Assembly: GCA_905178155.1 (NCBI GenBank)
Contig: CAJINV010000001.1
Span: 7,075,794-7,139,793, forward strand
Length of the DNA stretch: 64,000 bases
Direction: 5' to 3'
DNA from: Amoebophrya sp. A120
Lineage: Eukaryota > Sar > Dinophyceae > Syndiniales > Amoebophryaceae
The notes beneath the pieces are model-generated. The model was not told the DNA's origin and did no database searches. It saw only the letters and a list, made by a program, of their open reading frames with translations. Below, in pieces: positions 37,917 through 50,700 of the stretch (positions are counted from its first letter, which is position 1; each line of letters opens with the position of its first letter). The position numbers and the translations under genes were made by a program.

Positions 37917-38769
37917 AAAGTTGGTCGCTGATGTTTGTGTTTTCAATCTGAAAGAATGTCAACTTATTCCATATCGTAGAAGGTCTTGCTCGAGATCTTC
38001 ATCTACACTTAGATTCTAGTACGAAGCAAGCCTTTGTTTGATGGTAATGAATTTTTGTACTACTCGCAAACGCAATCCCATTGATGTGCGACTTCGTCCG
38101 CCCTCATTCGTGATTCCATGGCGGATTTTTCTAGGGGAACCCATCGCCGGTGGCCCTCCCTTACTCATTCAAGTCAATATCGGCATCCTGATTCTGGATG
38201 GACGGCTACCAATCTTCGCCCGCAGTTGCAGTTGGCCATCGGAGGCGCAGCAATGAGACTGCAAGCCACTATAATCTTTGTCAATGTAGGTAGCAGCAGG
38301 TCAACAACGTCCAGGTCTACTCGATTCTCAAAGATCCTGGATCTGACATAACGACAAGATCTAGTATCGTGCTCAGTACTTCTTCACATGTTTTGGAAGG
38401 CTTTTGATCAGCGGTCGTGGACGTGGTTGTGTTGTGAATGTAGTAGTCTAGAAAAAGCTGTTTCAAGTTCAACGCTGTCGATGGAAGAAGCAAACAGAAG
38501 CTCAACTGAACCGCGCGAGAAGACTTTGTAGTATGGCAAGTTTTTTTACGCTCAAAACTGTGCAAGCCCGTAAGAAAAGAAAAAGCTAAACCCCACCTCT
38601 CTCCTACATCCTTGTTTTGTTGCTTCGGGTCTCTGTCTCTCGGAGTTAGATTCGCTTTTTTTCGACTCGTATGACGTGTTTGAATTTGAAGAGTTGTCAT
38701 CCACTATTTCCACAAGTCTTATCTTCTGGCCATTCTGAAACACGATACGCTAGAAACGAGAACTACAAG
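37917..38769. other. Intergenic region
   Basis: About 850 bp separating the two giant genes. No coding sequence or RNA gene is recognised. An in-frame ATG at 38671 would lengthen the next protein by 33 residues of unremarkable composition; the ATG at 38770 is preferred. Confidence 0.5.
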
Positions 38770-41700
38770 ATGACCTCCGCGATTCGGGGGCTTTTCCGTG
38801 CAGGGAAAGACGCCGAGTCCTCTAGTGACGATGAGGACGCTGCTGGGCGAAATTCCCAGACCGTGCGAGGCGGTGCTCCTTCGTCGGTGGATTTTGCATC
38901 CCAGTCCGCGACCTCTGCTGGGGTTGCTCTGCCACCGCTGTTGCCGGTTGAGCCCGGAAGTGGTGAAAATTCCACTAGCGGAGCGGGGCCCAACATGACG
39001 AAGCCAGCCACTGCAGATGGTGCCGCGAGTGGAAAAAAGCTTTCTGAAGAGAAGGTGAATCGTATTGCGCACGATTTGCATAGAAGCTTCACCATGAAGA
39101 TGCATCGCGAACAAACCCAGACGAAGCAACGTGATGAGCTGGTGCTGCTGCTGGACGAGTGGCAGCTCCAGCTGCAGCAATACCCTTGGTACGAGCAGGA
39201 CCTGTCTGTGATGCGGAAAATCCTGAGTCTGAATGGAATTTCTTCAGGCTTCCAGCAAAAGCAGAAAGTTATCAAGACCTACGAACTGCTGAGGTGCCTC
39301 GGATCTGGAATTTTCTACGCGGATGTGTCCAGCGCAGATGCGGATAAGAACAAGTGCTTCGAAAAGATGCTCGAGCACGCGACAAAGAACAGAAAATGCT
39401 GGCCTGAGAAGCAGGTGAACGTGGACGATGCACAGCGCGCGGACTTCCAGCAATTCCTTGTGGAAGCGCGCCCGCCCGACCAAATCCAGCACATGAAGCA
39501 AATTGAAATGCATCCTGAGCTCGGCTTTTCGAAGGAGTTCGCCCGACGTTCTTTCGATCAAAAAGACATGAGTTACTTGCATCTCGGGCGGCTGGCGACC
39601 TTCGTGCTCACTCTCTTGGATCACCACCTGCCTGCCGACTGTGGGGGAGAATTCTCTTCGCAGGAGCTCAAGAATGTGAGCGAGCTTCGGGAGGCTGCGA
39701 AAAAGGCGGAATTGAGCGTGCAAACCTACTACAATGCCCCGGAACAGGTAAGCAAGTTCAACAACGCCGCACAGCAGGCTGCCGATTTTCCAGAGGGATT
39801 AGCGCCCTACATCATTCCAGATTCTGCGGAGCACAAGCAGTATCTCTCCCTCTTCATGACTGTGCTAGTGGATTCCTTTGATGACTTTGTCCAAAAGAAA
39901 CGCGGGCGCCAGGGGAAAATGGACCAGGAAACGAAAACAGACCAGGATTATCGTGCGGTGTCCCGCCACCCACTGAGCTTCAGGTTTTTAGCCTCTCTCG
40001 AGCAGCAAACCACACAAGGAGAGGACGCCAGCAGAAACGAACCGCTCTTCGGTCCGGGAAGCCGCAAAGTAACTGCCACGCGGGCGAAAGACGCGCGCGA
40101 GCGACTATCTGAGAAGGAGTTGAAGGACCTAGCTGTGCATGCGCGGAAACTGGCCGAGTACGAGCAGAAAAGCATGGCGGAGCTGGAGGTCTTGTCGGTC
40201 ATTGAATTGGGCGATTTGGTCAGGGCGCTGCAGGAAGTTTGGCAGTTGCACTTGAAGGGCCTCGGCAAGGACGCGGGCGAGAGCCGGCTGCCGGAACCGG
40301 TGACGCGATGGCTGCAGAAGGACATCACGCCCGGGGATATCGACAACGTTGTGCGGGTGTGCCACAGTTTCTTCATTCGGAACCAGAAAGCAAAGAGCCT
40401 GGAGGTGGATGCCTTGCTGTGTAATTGCGTGAACCGGAGTGTGGAAAATCTTCCCGAAGACCTCTTAACCGCCACCGCCGACGCCAATCGCGGGTTTCTC
40501 ACCGCCGGAGCGGATGGTGGGGCTTCGCGCTCCGCGCTGGCCGCCGTCGGGGGTTCGCGAAAAATCGCGGTCTTCGGCCTGAACAGAGAGGGGAAAAAGC
40601 CGGGTGGGAAGGAGAATCCTGTTGTGCTGAAAACCATCAAGTTCCAGCCCACTTACGACGCCACCGACGATTCCATGCTGCACGCCGGCATCAACGAAGG
40701 TGTGGATTTCGAGTTGCGAGAAATCGGCCTCCGTTTGGAGGGCAGCTACCGTCGTTTCGAACCCGAACTGCAGATCGAGGCTTCCTACAGCCAGCACGGC
40801 CAGCACCGTCGCGAGGTTTACTACGAGTGGATTTCGCCGGACTTCGTGGTGGAGGACAGTGTTCCGCTACGACAAATCTTGGAGAACGAGGACGTGACGC
40901 ACTTGCGTCTGGCCTTACCCAGCACCAGCGGGGAGGACGAGCCGATCGAACTCAGCCTGCAGGATCCTGGCATGGTCCAGGCGGACTCGCTCAGTTACAA
41001 AGTGCTCGCAACGAAGCATCGCGACTGCGCGGACGAAGAGGGCTGCGGTTTTCGTCGCTTCATTGTGCAGGTCGGCCGCGACGTGGGGATCCCTCTGCCG
41101 CAGAACCTGACCCGGAACAAGGACGGCTTTATCGAAACCGGCGAGGTTCTGACGAAGGTCCTCAGCATCCTCTTCGCCTACAACGGCTACCAGACGCTGC
41201 CGACGCAGGCCCTCTGCAAGCACTTGAGTGAGAAGCCCGACCTTCTGTATTGTGCCTCGCTGCCGTTGCTGAATTGCGTGTCCGAGAACTTTCAGGACGC
41301 CATCAAGGAGCACTGGCACCGGGAGCTGTCGCTCGACGACCCGAAGTACAACATGAGCGAATTGGAGCGCGAGACGCGCTCGCTGCTCGTGAACCTGCTG
41401 TCCGCCAGCGAACAGGATCCGCACGTGGCTGTGCTGCCGCAGTCGCATCGCCAGGAGTTCGAGCACATCGTGTTCGAGGTCACGAAGCACACGCTGAAGT
41501 ACTTGTTCATCGAGCGGGCCAATTTCGAAGCAATGATGGCGGAAATCGACGAAATCCTGCAGGACAGCACCACCACTTTCGTTTGCGTCCAAGTCACCGG
41601 TCCGCTGGAACAGCGCCAGGTAGCGGAATTTGTTTGCCGAGCTTCCCGCGGTTGCTGCATCCGGGTCGTTTTCATCGAGTATGCGAGCCTGCTTCGCACA

Positions 41701-44700
41701 CTCAGCGTCACGCAAACCTTAGACCAAGTGCTGATCCCACCCTCGCTCGCAAAGAGTGCTGGCGATAACTTGCTGCAAAACGGAACGTTTTACAAAGAGA
41801 ATTCTGCTGTGGGAAGCATCGTGACACAACTTTCTGCGCTGTCGGAGGCGGCCGAGACGGATCTGTTTGACACGATTTTTCGGAATTCCGAGACAGCGTC
41901 TTTATTACGACCAGATAAGATGAATTTGCAGTTCGTAGAGGACGCGTGCATCCGAAGTGGGCGAAAGCGTTCGTTCAGGAAGGGAAAATTCAAAGACCAA
42001 GGACGGTCGTCGTCTGCGCACGATGCGGATTCTTGCGGTGACCGCGCTGGAGGAGCGGGTGCTGGTCGCGACCGGGGGTCGAAACGCCGTTCTGCGAGCT
42101 TCGCTTCTGAACGCTCTGATGGCAAGAGATCTTCTATCTCAGGCATGATGAGTTCCTCGGAAAATTCATCGAGCGGGGGCAGTGATTCGGATTCTCCCCA
42201 TAATTCCGAAAATGAAGCCGAGGACCAGCACTCTTCTGCGGCCGTGAAGGAAAGCAAAACTTCTAAGAAGCGCGGATCGCCTGCGAGAAAGGTCGAAGAC
42301 GCTGGGTTGCACGGAATGACTTCTGCGGCAGAGATCGAGAAAAATTGGCGTCGAGAGGAGGAGATGTGGCGTAGTCGTGCGGCATTGAAAGCGAGTGAGG
42401 CCTTCATGGTTTTGGTCGCACACGATGTGGAAGTGTTGCGTCGCTTTTACAGTCGCAGTGTGGATGGCGTACGGATCGTCGAGGCGAGCAACCCGAAGGA
42501 CTTCGAAGCTTTCGAGAACTACCTGGAGACTGTCGCTGCGGCTGGCGGCGTTGCCAAGCAAAACCGGACAGCGATTCCTGGAGCAGGCAAACGTGACGCG
42601 CAGCCCAATGCCACGATGATTGTCCTGCTGGACACGCGGTACCTGTCTACTGCGAAACTTGAAGACGTCGTGGCGAGGTGTTACTTCTACGGGTTGAAGC
42701 TTGCGGTCGTCGTCCCAGAGGTCGGCCCGGAATTTTTTCAAATCAATATCAAGGCGTCGTTGGTCGCGCTTCGCTGCAAAAGGACCTCTGCACTGCCGGA
42801 GCAATCCACCCTGACGCCCTTTGTGGTGCGCGTGCGGGTTACTGCTGCTGAGGTTACTGAGACCATGGGCGGCTACAGCACTGGGCGCCGCGCGCAGCAT
42901 GTCACGCTGCAGGCAATGTTTACTTCGTTGACCTTGATCTTTGGGCCTTCTTCCGTTAAGTGTAGTCTGCTGCAACAACTCGAACGGGCGCTGCAAAACG
43001 ATTTTGATCCGCGAGAAGATCAATTGCACATCTCGTGGGTAAAATTTCTGCAACTTCTCCCCGAGATAAGTGCCCGCGATGCCGTCGGGCAGCGTGGCGA
43101 CAAATCGAATACCGAAGGCGACCGCGAGCGGCACAAAAAGATCATTTGGGGCCTTCTCAGCGGTTTGAAAGTTCCAATGAAGCGCAAGCACGTGGATGAC
43201 AGTCCGCTGTTTGAGTTTGGAAAGTTGATGGGCGGACTCGTGGCGAAACTAGCGGAGTCGGGAAATCCAGATGGTTCCGCTAGTTTGAAGAGCTTCGAAG
43301 AATTTTTGTTGGACGACGCGAGCGCCGCTTTGCGGTGGCTTTCCCAAGTGCAGCGTGTGCGTGCCTGGTTTCGGTACTTGCAGCAAAAGGAGCAACAGGT
43401 GCGGGATCCTCAGGACCAGAGTCCAGCGGAGCAGCGTTCCGGGCTTGTCGCCACTTTTCTGCGAAAAAATGGAGCGCGCATCGTTTGCAACGTGCACTGC
43501 AACAACCTGATCGAGACTTTACTGCCCGATCTTGCTGACACCAGCTGGAAGCCTATCGTGAGCGGTGACGCGCCGTCGTACGTGGGAGTCGGCCAGCTCG
43601 ATGTCACGGTGAAAAAAGACGAGATCTACCTGGGACAGGCCCTGAAGGGCGGCGACTTGGACTGGGAGCTATTTGCTGACAGCTGGGAATCCAACTTCGA
43701 TCTGACCGTCAGGTTGCAACAAGATTTACTTTTTGCTTCCCGGGACCGATTGAAGTTTATTTTCTGTTTGTCGCCGGTGCAGATTACCAACTTGGGCTCT
43801 TCGATTTTGCAACCCGCGGAGGACGGAAGCGGTTGTCCGCTTCGGGAGCAGACTCTGCAGCGCATCAAACAGGACGCTTTAAGCCTTTGCTGCTTGTTTG
43901 AGGGGAATGCCTCTGCAGATGAGCGACAGGAGGAGGCGCGAAAGCCGGTGCAGTCTGCACCGAAGAATGACGTGAATGACGGTGCTCTCATCAACACCGA
44001 GAGCAGCACCGGCATTGGCGGTCTCGTCAGCCATCCCGAGGCGCGGAAGCGTTGGTGCGCAGTGAAATGGTTGCTATGGAGCGTGTTGCCGGGAAACTGT
44101 GATGCTTTTCGTTTGACTTTTGAAGAGTTGGAGCTGTTGATTCGATGCCACGTCAAGCTGTGCCCCCGGAATCGCCCTGACATTCTGCAGAAATTGGTCG
44201 AAATGCTAATCGGCTTTGATCTCCCCCGGAACGTACTGCTCGCGCAAACGGACGTACGGGACTACCTGCTCAAGGCAAAGTTCAAATCACTTGTGGTGTC
44301 ATCTTCGCAGCAGAAGGTGGGACAGGTGCAAAACCCTTTTGTGAGGAAGTACTTGCTTGGTAGCCATCTGTTTGGTTGTTTTGCGAGGTGTGAAAGAATG
44401 AAATGTGATCTTCGAACGTAGACTTTTCATCAATCACATCAATTTGTTTTAGGTACAGTCAGCTGCAGCTGCAGCAGCGCGCATTACCGAGCTGGAATCT
44501 TCAGACGAACAGGAGGCTTACAATTTTTGCTCCGCGGACGAGGGCGAAGTGGAGGAGCATTCTCGACCGGCTGGCACGCAAAACCAGTTGCCCGAGACAA
44601 TAGGTGTGGCATTGATCGAGTTCATTTGCTCCTCGCAGTACCGAACGGAATTCTGTCAGGGAAATCAAGGTGTCTCGCTCTTCCGGTTTCCTTTTTGTCG

Positions 44701-47700
44701 CGCATTGCTGGACTTTTGTCGCGGCGAGGAAAAGGATTTCCCCGAGGAGGCACGTCTGGTGTCGTCGCGTTTGACCCCAAGCGCTTTCGTGGCGATCGTA
44801 GCTCGTTCGACGAGCGCGAAGCAAGTCGCAATCACGGTTCGTGCCTTCCTAAGGCACACCCTGAAGGCTACTTCTTTTGCTACAAATCAGCGGCCCGCTA
44901 CTGTGCTGGCAAAGGTGCTCGAAGCACTAGTGGAGCAGAATATCACGTTAGTCGTGCCGTTTTTGGAGGAGCTTGTTGAGGAAGCAGAACGCAGTGTGGA
45001 TGAGCAAAACGATGGCGTTATAGACTTGTCTGCCGTCACCAATCCCGCAGTGTGCACGCTTTACGAGTGCCTGAAGTCGCGCAGTTTGGGAAAGTACATC
45101 GATTTGGCCCGCAAGCGAATCGATCGGGAAGCTCAACAGGCAGATGGCGACACGCCCATCATTCCCGTGTCTTGCGACACTTCCGAAATCATGCGGACCC
45201 TCTACATCGACTACTTTACGAAGCACTGTTCGTACGAAAAGTTGCCCGATGATCTCGATCTGCACCGATACCTACTCACGGACAACTCGCGTATCTCGAT
45301 TTTCAATGCTCTTGCGACGCTGGATAGCTTTGCAGGCGCGGAAGACGAGGAGCACACCGAAGCGCCAGGGGCGAAGGGCACTAGCAGACAGCAAAAAATC
45401 AAGAACAAATCCTTGTACTGGCATTGTTGGGGTCGTTTGCCCGACCGCCCTTTCGAAGACGCTTTTCTGCCGAAATCTCGCCGCGAAACCGAGTCTTTTG
45501 TGCAAACCCTGCAGCACGAGGCAACAAACTTCGTCGAGCAAGCTGCCCAGCAGGAGAATGTACTCTCGCAGACGGCACAGTTTCTCTTAAAGCCACTTAC
45601 GCTGAACAAGGGCCTCTACAACTCGGTATCCGGGAAGTTACCTTGGATCTACGTGCAAGATTTCGCTGGCGAGGTGAAAACAGGATCCCGAGTCGGGGCG
45701 GCTACGTTGTCCGAAGCGGACGCTGCTCGTTTGTTTGGGGATGGTGCGGATGATTCCGGGCAGGATGGGCCGAAAGCCGGTGGTCCAGGTTTTGCGGTTG
45801 CTGACAAGGTAGTTCCGAGTCACGAATTGCGAGAGGAGCTCTTCCTAATCGGCCAAGAGGATAACAAGGACTTCCCGCCGTACTACTTGATGTGGCACAA
45901 CCGCCCGCTTCCGGAGGGAATTGTCAATAAGTTCGCCTCCCAGATGCAAGATTCGGTGGAGCCTCTTAACAATGTCCGCCTATTCTTTCCCAGACTGCAA
46001 GATGGAGTGAGCGGAAGTAGCATTCGGCACAACCTAGAGGTTCTCCTTGCATTGGAACGTGGCAACAAATGCTATGTGAACCATATCGACACCACGGAGG
46101 AAACGGGGGCGGCCATGACGTCGCACGCGTACATGTTTGGTTTTACAATCGTCGCGTGGTTCTGCGCAATTGGATTCACTAGAGACGTGTTACGGGCACT
46201 GGTCAAGCCTGCATTCAAGGACTTGTTCTTGAATATCTGGCAGACCTTCGCCGCGGAGGGTGGCAAGAGACTCCGAAGGACATGTGCTTTGGGACCGTTG
46301 CCAACTTTGATCGAGATAGCGCTTAAGGACGAAAAAACCGGCGAGGTGCCACTGTTTCGGCGAACCGACCAGTCAGCTCGAGTCACGCTGCAGAAATTGA
46401 ATACGTTGATTGCGCATCTGGACATGGCAAGCGCCCACCAGGAGTACCACTTGACGGATTTTATGACGAAAAACGAAGCAGGCCGCAGCAGTGATGTGAC
46501 ATTTCAGCCACGCTACGAAAAGGCGCTCGAAGAGGTGGCATTTATGGTCGGTTATTCCTTCGCCCGTGACGCAGTGCCGGACGGTTCATCCGAATTTGTG
46601 CGGCTTCAGGCTCGTGATGTTGACACTAGACGATTGATCGAGCGGTACAGCATCGTCGCGGACTTCTCGAATCAACTTTGCTTGGGGCGAAACGCCTCTA
46701 CGAACAGTTCGTCCGCGTCCAACCACATGCTCGGAGTCTTCATGGAACATTTGACACAGGGACTGTCTTTCTTCATGCAGCAAAAGCTGTTAGACCCCAA
46801 TTGTGGCGAACGTGGCATGATTTTGGGCAGAATGGTAAGCGCGATTGTCTTCGACACCTGCCTTGTGCTGTACGGAATCACCCCGCTCAATTTCGGGGAG
46901 GAGATGTACATGCTTGCCGAGGCGTACGACCGTCGCAAGCTCTGCATTCCACAGCAAGTCAAAGCGGAGATTTTATGGATGATGCAAAACTACTACGAAT
47001 GGCACAACCTGAAGGCGCTTTTCAAGGAAACAATCGCCCGAATGAAAGCCATTGTGCAGATGTGGAGCGTCCATGGCGAGAAAGGCAGGACCATAACATT
47101 GAAGCGCAAGTTCTTCCAGGCGAATGTCCCCCACGTTGCCACGGTCATGCAGCATTGCACCAATGAGCAGGGTGGTAATGCGTTTGCTCGTCCGCCGTAC
47201 GACGGAGCCGCGCGCTTTCGTGACCTAGACAAGGTAAAAACTGAGATCGAGAAGCGCAAGCAGGAGCAGAAGAGCGCGGAGCACAGCGCTCCTCCAGACG
47301 AGCATTCCGGGGATGGAAAGACGAAGAACAAAGATCAATCGAAAGCAGAAGACGCAAACGCCGCATCGAACATTCGTAGCGCGCCCATGTACAGTGGCGG
47401 GAGTGTGGATCAAGGGAGAGGAAAGCAATCTGCGAAAAAGGAAGCGCGGTTTTTCATCGCTGGCATGAAACCGGATATCAACGTGCACAACGTCAATCGG
47501 GTTCATCGTAATGCGGGCGCCTCTACCGGAGTTCTTGCTTTGTCGGGAGGGGCTGGCGCGGCCAGTGGCACGGCGCAAATTTCGTGTCGGGAGCTGCTTG
47601 ACATTCAGACCTGCGACGAAATGGCCATGTACGGCACACTGCGTATCACCCCCGGCCTGCAACCACTTCTAGTGCACGTTGATGGTGAAGGCGCCGGCGA

Positions 47701-50700
47701 GACGCCCTATTTCAAGCTGTGGCACTCCATGAAGGGAGAGGAACAACAGCGGCGGCGGAAGAAGAACAGCAGCGGCCGTGCGAATAGTGAGAGCATCGTG
47801 AAGGTGTTTGCGCACAACGGGGATGCTTGGCGAGTGCTGAACGATCTGCCGTGCGGCTCGACACTACAGTCGAAGTTTTTCTATCTGCGCAAGGCGGAAA
47901 ACGGCCGTTGGATGCTGTTGCTCTCGTGTACCTGCGCATCGGAAAAGGAACAGCAAGCGCTTGCAACGGTTCCCGGAAAACTGAAGCAAGAAAAGCATTT
48001 GTTGAGTGCCATCCTGTACTCGCATCGCATGGCGGGACTCAATCTCGACCCTCGTGTGATGGAAGTGTTGCATTTGCTTTTCTGGGCCGCTTGTGAGGAG
48101 CTCGAGTACTATCCGAAGGGTAGCGAGCCCGGACAACCTAGCGAAAGGAGAAAGTGCCCAGACAACCTAGTGACGCACGCGCTGCAGCTGGAGCGCCTCC
48201 GGCAGATTTGTAACCACTCGCGCGAATTGCGGAAGTCCAAAGCTGGACGGCAAGACAGCGATCCCATTGACGAGTTGCACCAATGGTCGTTCCTGGTGTA
48301 TCAAGACACGGAGCGCGAGTACTGCAAATTACTGCTGGAAGCCCTTCAAGAACTGCATCGTCGTCAAGGAAGTAGCGATGAGTCCGTTCGGGGTGTCATC
48401 ATCGAGAAGTTCATGCAGCGGACCGGTTCCCCGCAACAAGAGTCCGCCGACGAGAGCCGCCCCGTGCGTGGCTGTTTCTTTCTCAGTACTGAAGAAACCG
48501 GGAAGCTGTCCCCCAGCGGCAACCGACTGGTGCGTGCGCTGTCCAATCTTGTGGGAAGCAACAACGTGGCGCCCATCCTCCCGTTGACAAGTATTCTGCA
48601 AGCGGTGGTGAAAGCCATGGAGCAGAGTCGGGACAAGACGATCGCGCGCAACCACCGAATCACCAAAACCGATTTTGCTATTCAAGGTGCGAAGCGGCTG
48701 GCCGAGGTCCGCCGCGGGAAGCCCGCACGAGGGAAAAAAATGGACTGGTTCAAGGATATCACCGACAGCGAGGAGGAGGACGAAAACGACTCCGACTCAG
48801 AAGACGAGGACTACGATGGCGGGGAGGGTCCTGCAGGCGGCTTTGGACTGCAGCGCGAACCGGCCAGGTTTCTAAAAATTTTCAACATGCTGATTTTAAA
48901 TCTTTTCTGATTTGAAGTGCCCTAAGTAGTGCCTACGAAATCGTGATCATCAAATTCTCAGGTCTTCTGGAACTACGGTGGCCCGTGAATCAGCTGGCCG
49001 GGATTTGCGGGAAACGGAGAACGCTTTGTATCGGGAGCGTGAATGTGAAGCCCGCACCTACATCGACACAGACGTGGATCGCGACCCGAACCGCGGCGCG
49101 ACCTTGTTTCCCTCCGAGGAAAATACGGGTTTTGGACGGGCGGTGAATTCCGTATCCACTGTGTTGTCACTGTGGAACGCAGACTTGCCGTTCTACCTGG
49201 TTCACCTGAATCATCACGAGCAAAAAATCAAGTACACCGCCGCGCGGGGTCTGCCGCTCGCCTACGTTGTTGACAAAGATCTGACCGCAGACCTGCTCGA
49301 CCGAACCTACCACAACTGTGCCGCGGGCAACGAAGACTCTGAGTCGGATCATGAGAGTGACAGCGACTCGTCAGGATCCGGCTCTAGCATGGACGACGAG
49401 TCGGTGGACGAGGAGGTTGTCGATAAGGCAGACGATGACTGGGCAGGAGGCTACTACGACGAATATGGAGAATGGATACCGTATTGGGATAACTACGACG
49501 AGAACGGAGAGTGGAACAACAAGGGAAACAACAACCACGGCGCGACTGATCAGCGTTCAACTTACCAGCCGACAAACAGACGCAAGCGGGAAAGCGCCGG
49601 CATCTTCACGAAGGAGGCAAAGGAGCGCCGACGGGAAAAGCAGCAAAGCCGTGCGAAGGCGAAGGAAGCTGGTCGTGACCGCGCGATTGATCGGGTCATC
49701 ATGCTCCGAGGCCAGCTCTTGCCCTGGATCGGCAACATTTTGCGTTCCCCCCTGGCCGCCAACGTGAAGGCGTGGCTCCTGAACATGATTCGCTGTGTCG
49801 GGGAAGCGACGGGGGCGCCGCCGCAGGAAACGTCCTGTACCAACTTGTCCATCATTCTGTACTCCCTCCTGCGGTGCTGCCCGGCGGACACCTTTCACGC
49901 ACAGCAGCTGCGACGGCATTTGGTGGACAGTTTCGTATTGTCCCCGGCGCTGGAGCGGTTCATCCAGCGACGCTCCGGCGGGTTTGGCGTGTATGTGGTG
50001 AAGGGTGGCACGCTGACCAAGTTGAAGCAGCTCGGGGTGAAGAACATCGCCGAACTGGACTACAGCCGTCAGGTGTGGCAGAGCTCCATGAACAACAGCA
50101 GCATGTACCTCGACATCATTCGTCGGTTCGAGTCCGACTACTGCTGCTTCGTCTACGTGCAGGGGCTGAAGAAGATCGACGACGTGCTGCTTAAGTGGCT
50201 GGCGGAGTACTCCCGCTACAATCCGTGGCGCTTTATCTACCTGGAGAACGTCGACCTGTCCTGGAACTTCCCGGAAAACCGGGACCGCTGCTACTTCACG
50301 TTTGCGCCCCCGAACCCGGCGCACCTGATCAAGAATGTGCAGGATTTGAACAACTCGCACGTCGGAGGGCTGCGCCCCAGTCACATCGTGGCGTACGAGG
50401 CCGACGCGCTGTGCTCCAGCGAAGTTGCGCGGAAGCCTCTTGAGTTGCGGAAGTGGTTTCGGGACAAATTTCAGACGCTGATTCGCGACGAGGAGAAGCT
50501 TGACGTCTTTTTCGGCAGCAACCACGGTGGACCCCGCTCTGCTAGTACGGCGAGAGGTACGTCTGCGGCGAGATCAACCCCGGAGCAATCGGCCTCCGCT
50601 CGTGTGACCGGGAAATCGCAACTGCAGGGCGACTTTCGGGACACACTGGATAAGTATTTGTTGCCCACCGGATCGGATAACGCTTCCTCCGTGTCCTTGA

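Noticed and set aside
38671-38769. Start of the giant P-loop gene at ATG 38671
   Set aside because: Possible, but the extra 33 residues are of random composition and AT-rich like the gap; 38770 begins the GC-rich coding pattern. Kept as an alternative.
42166-43191. Minus-strand ORF of about 340 codons inside the giant P-loop gene
   Set aside because: Antisense shadow of a continuous exon; low-complexity composition and no family features.
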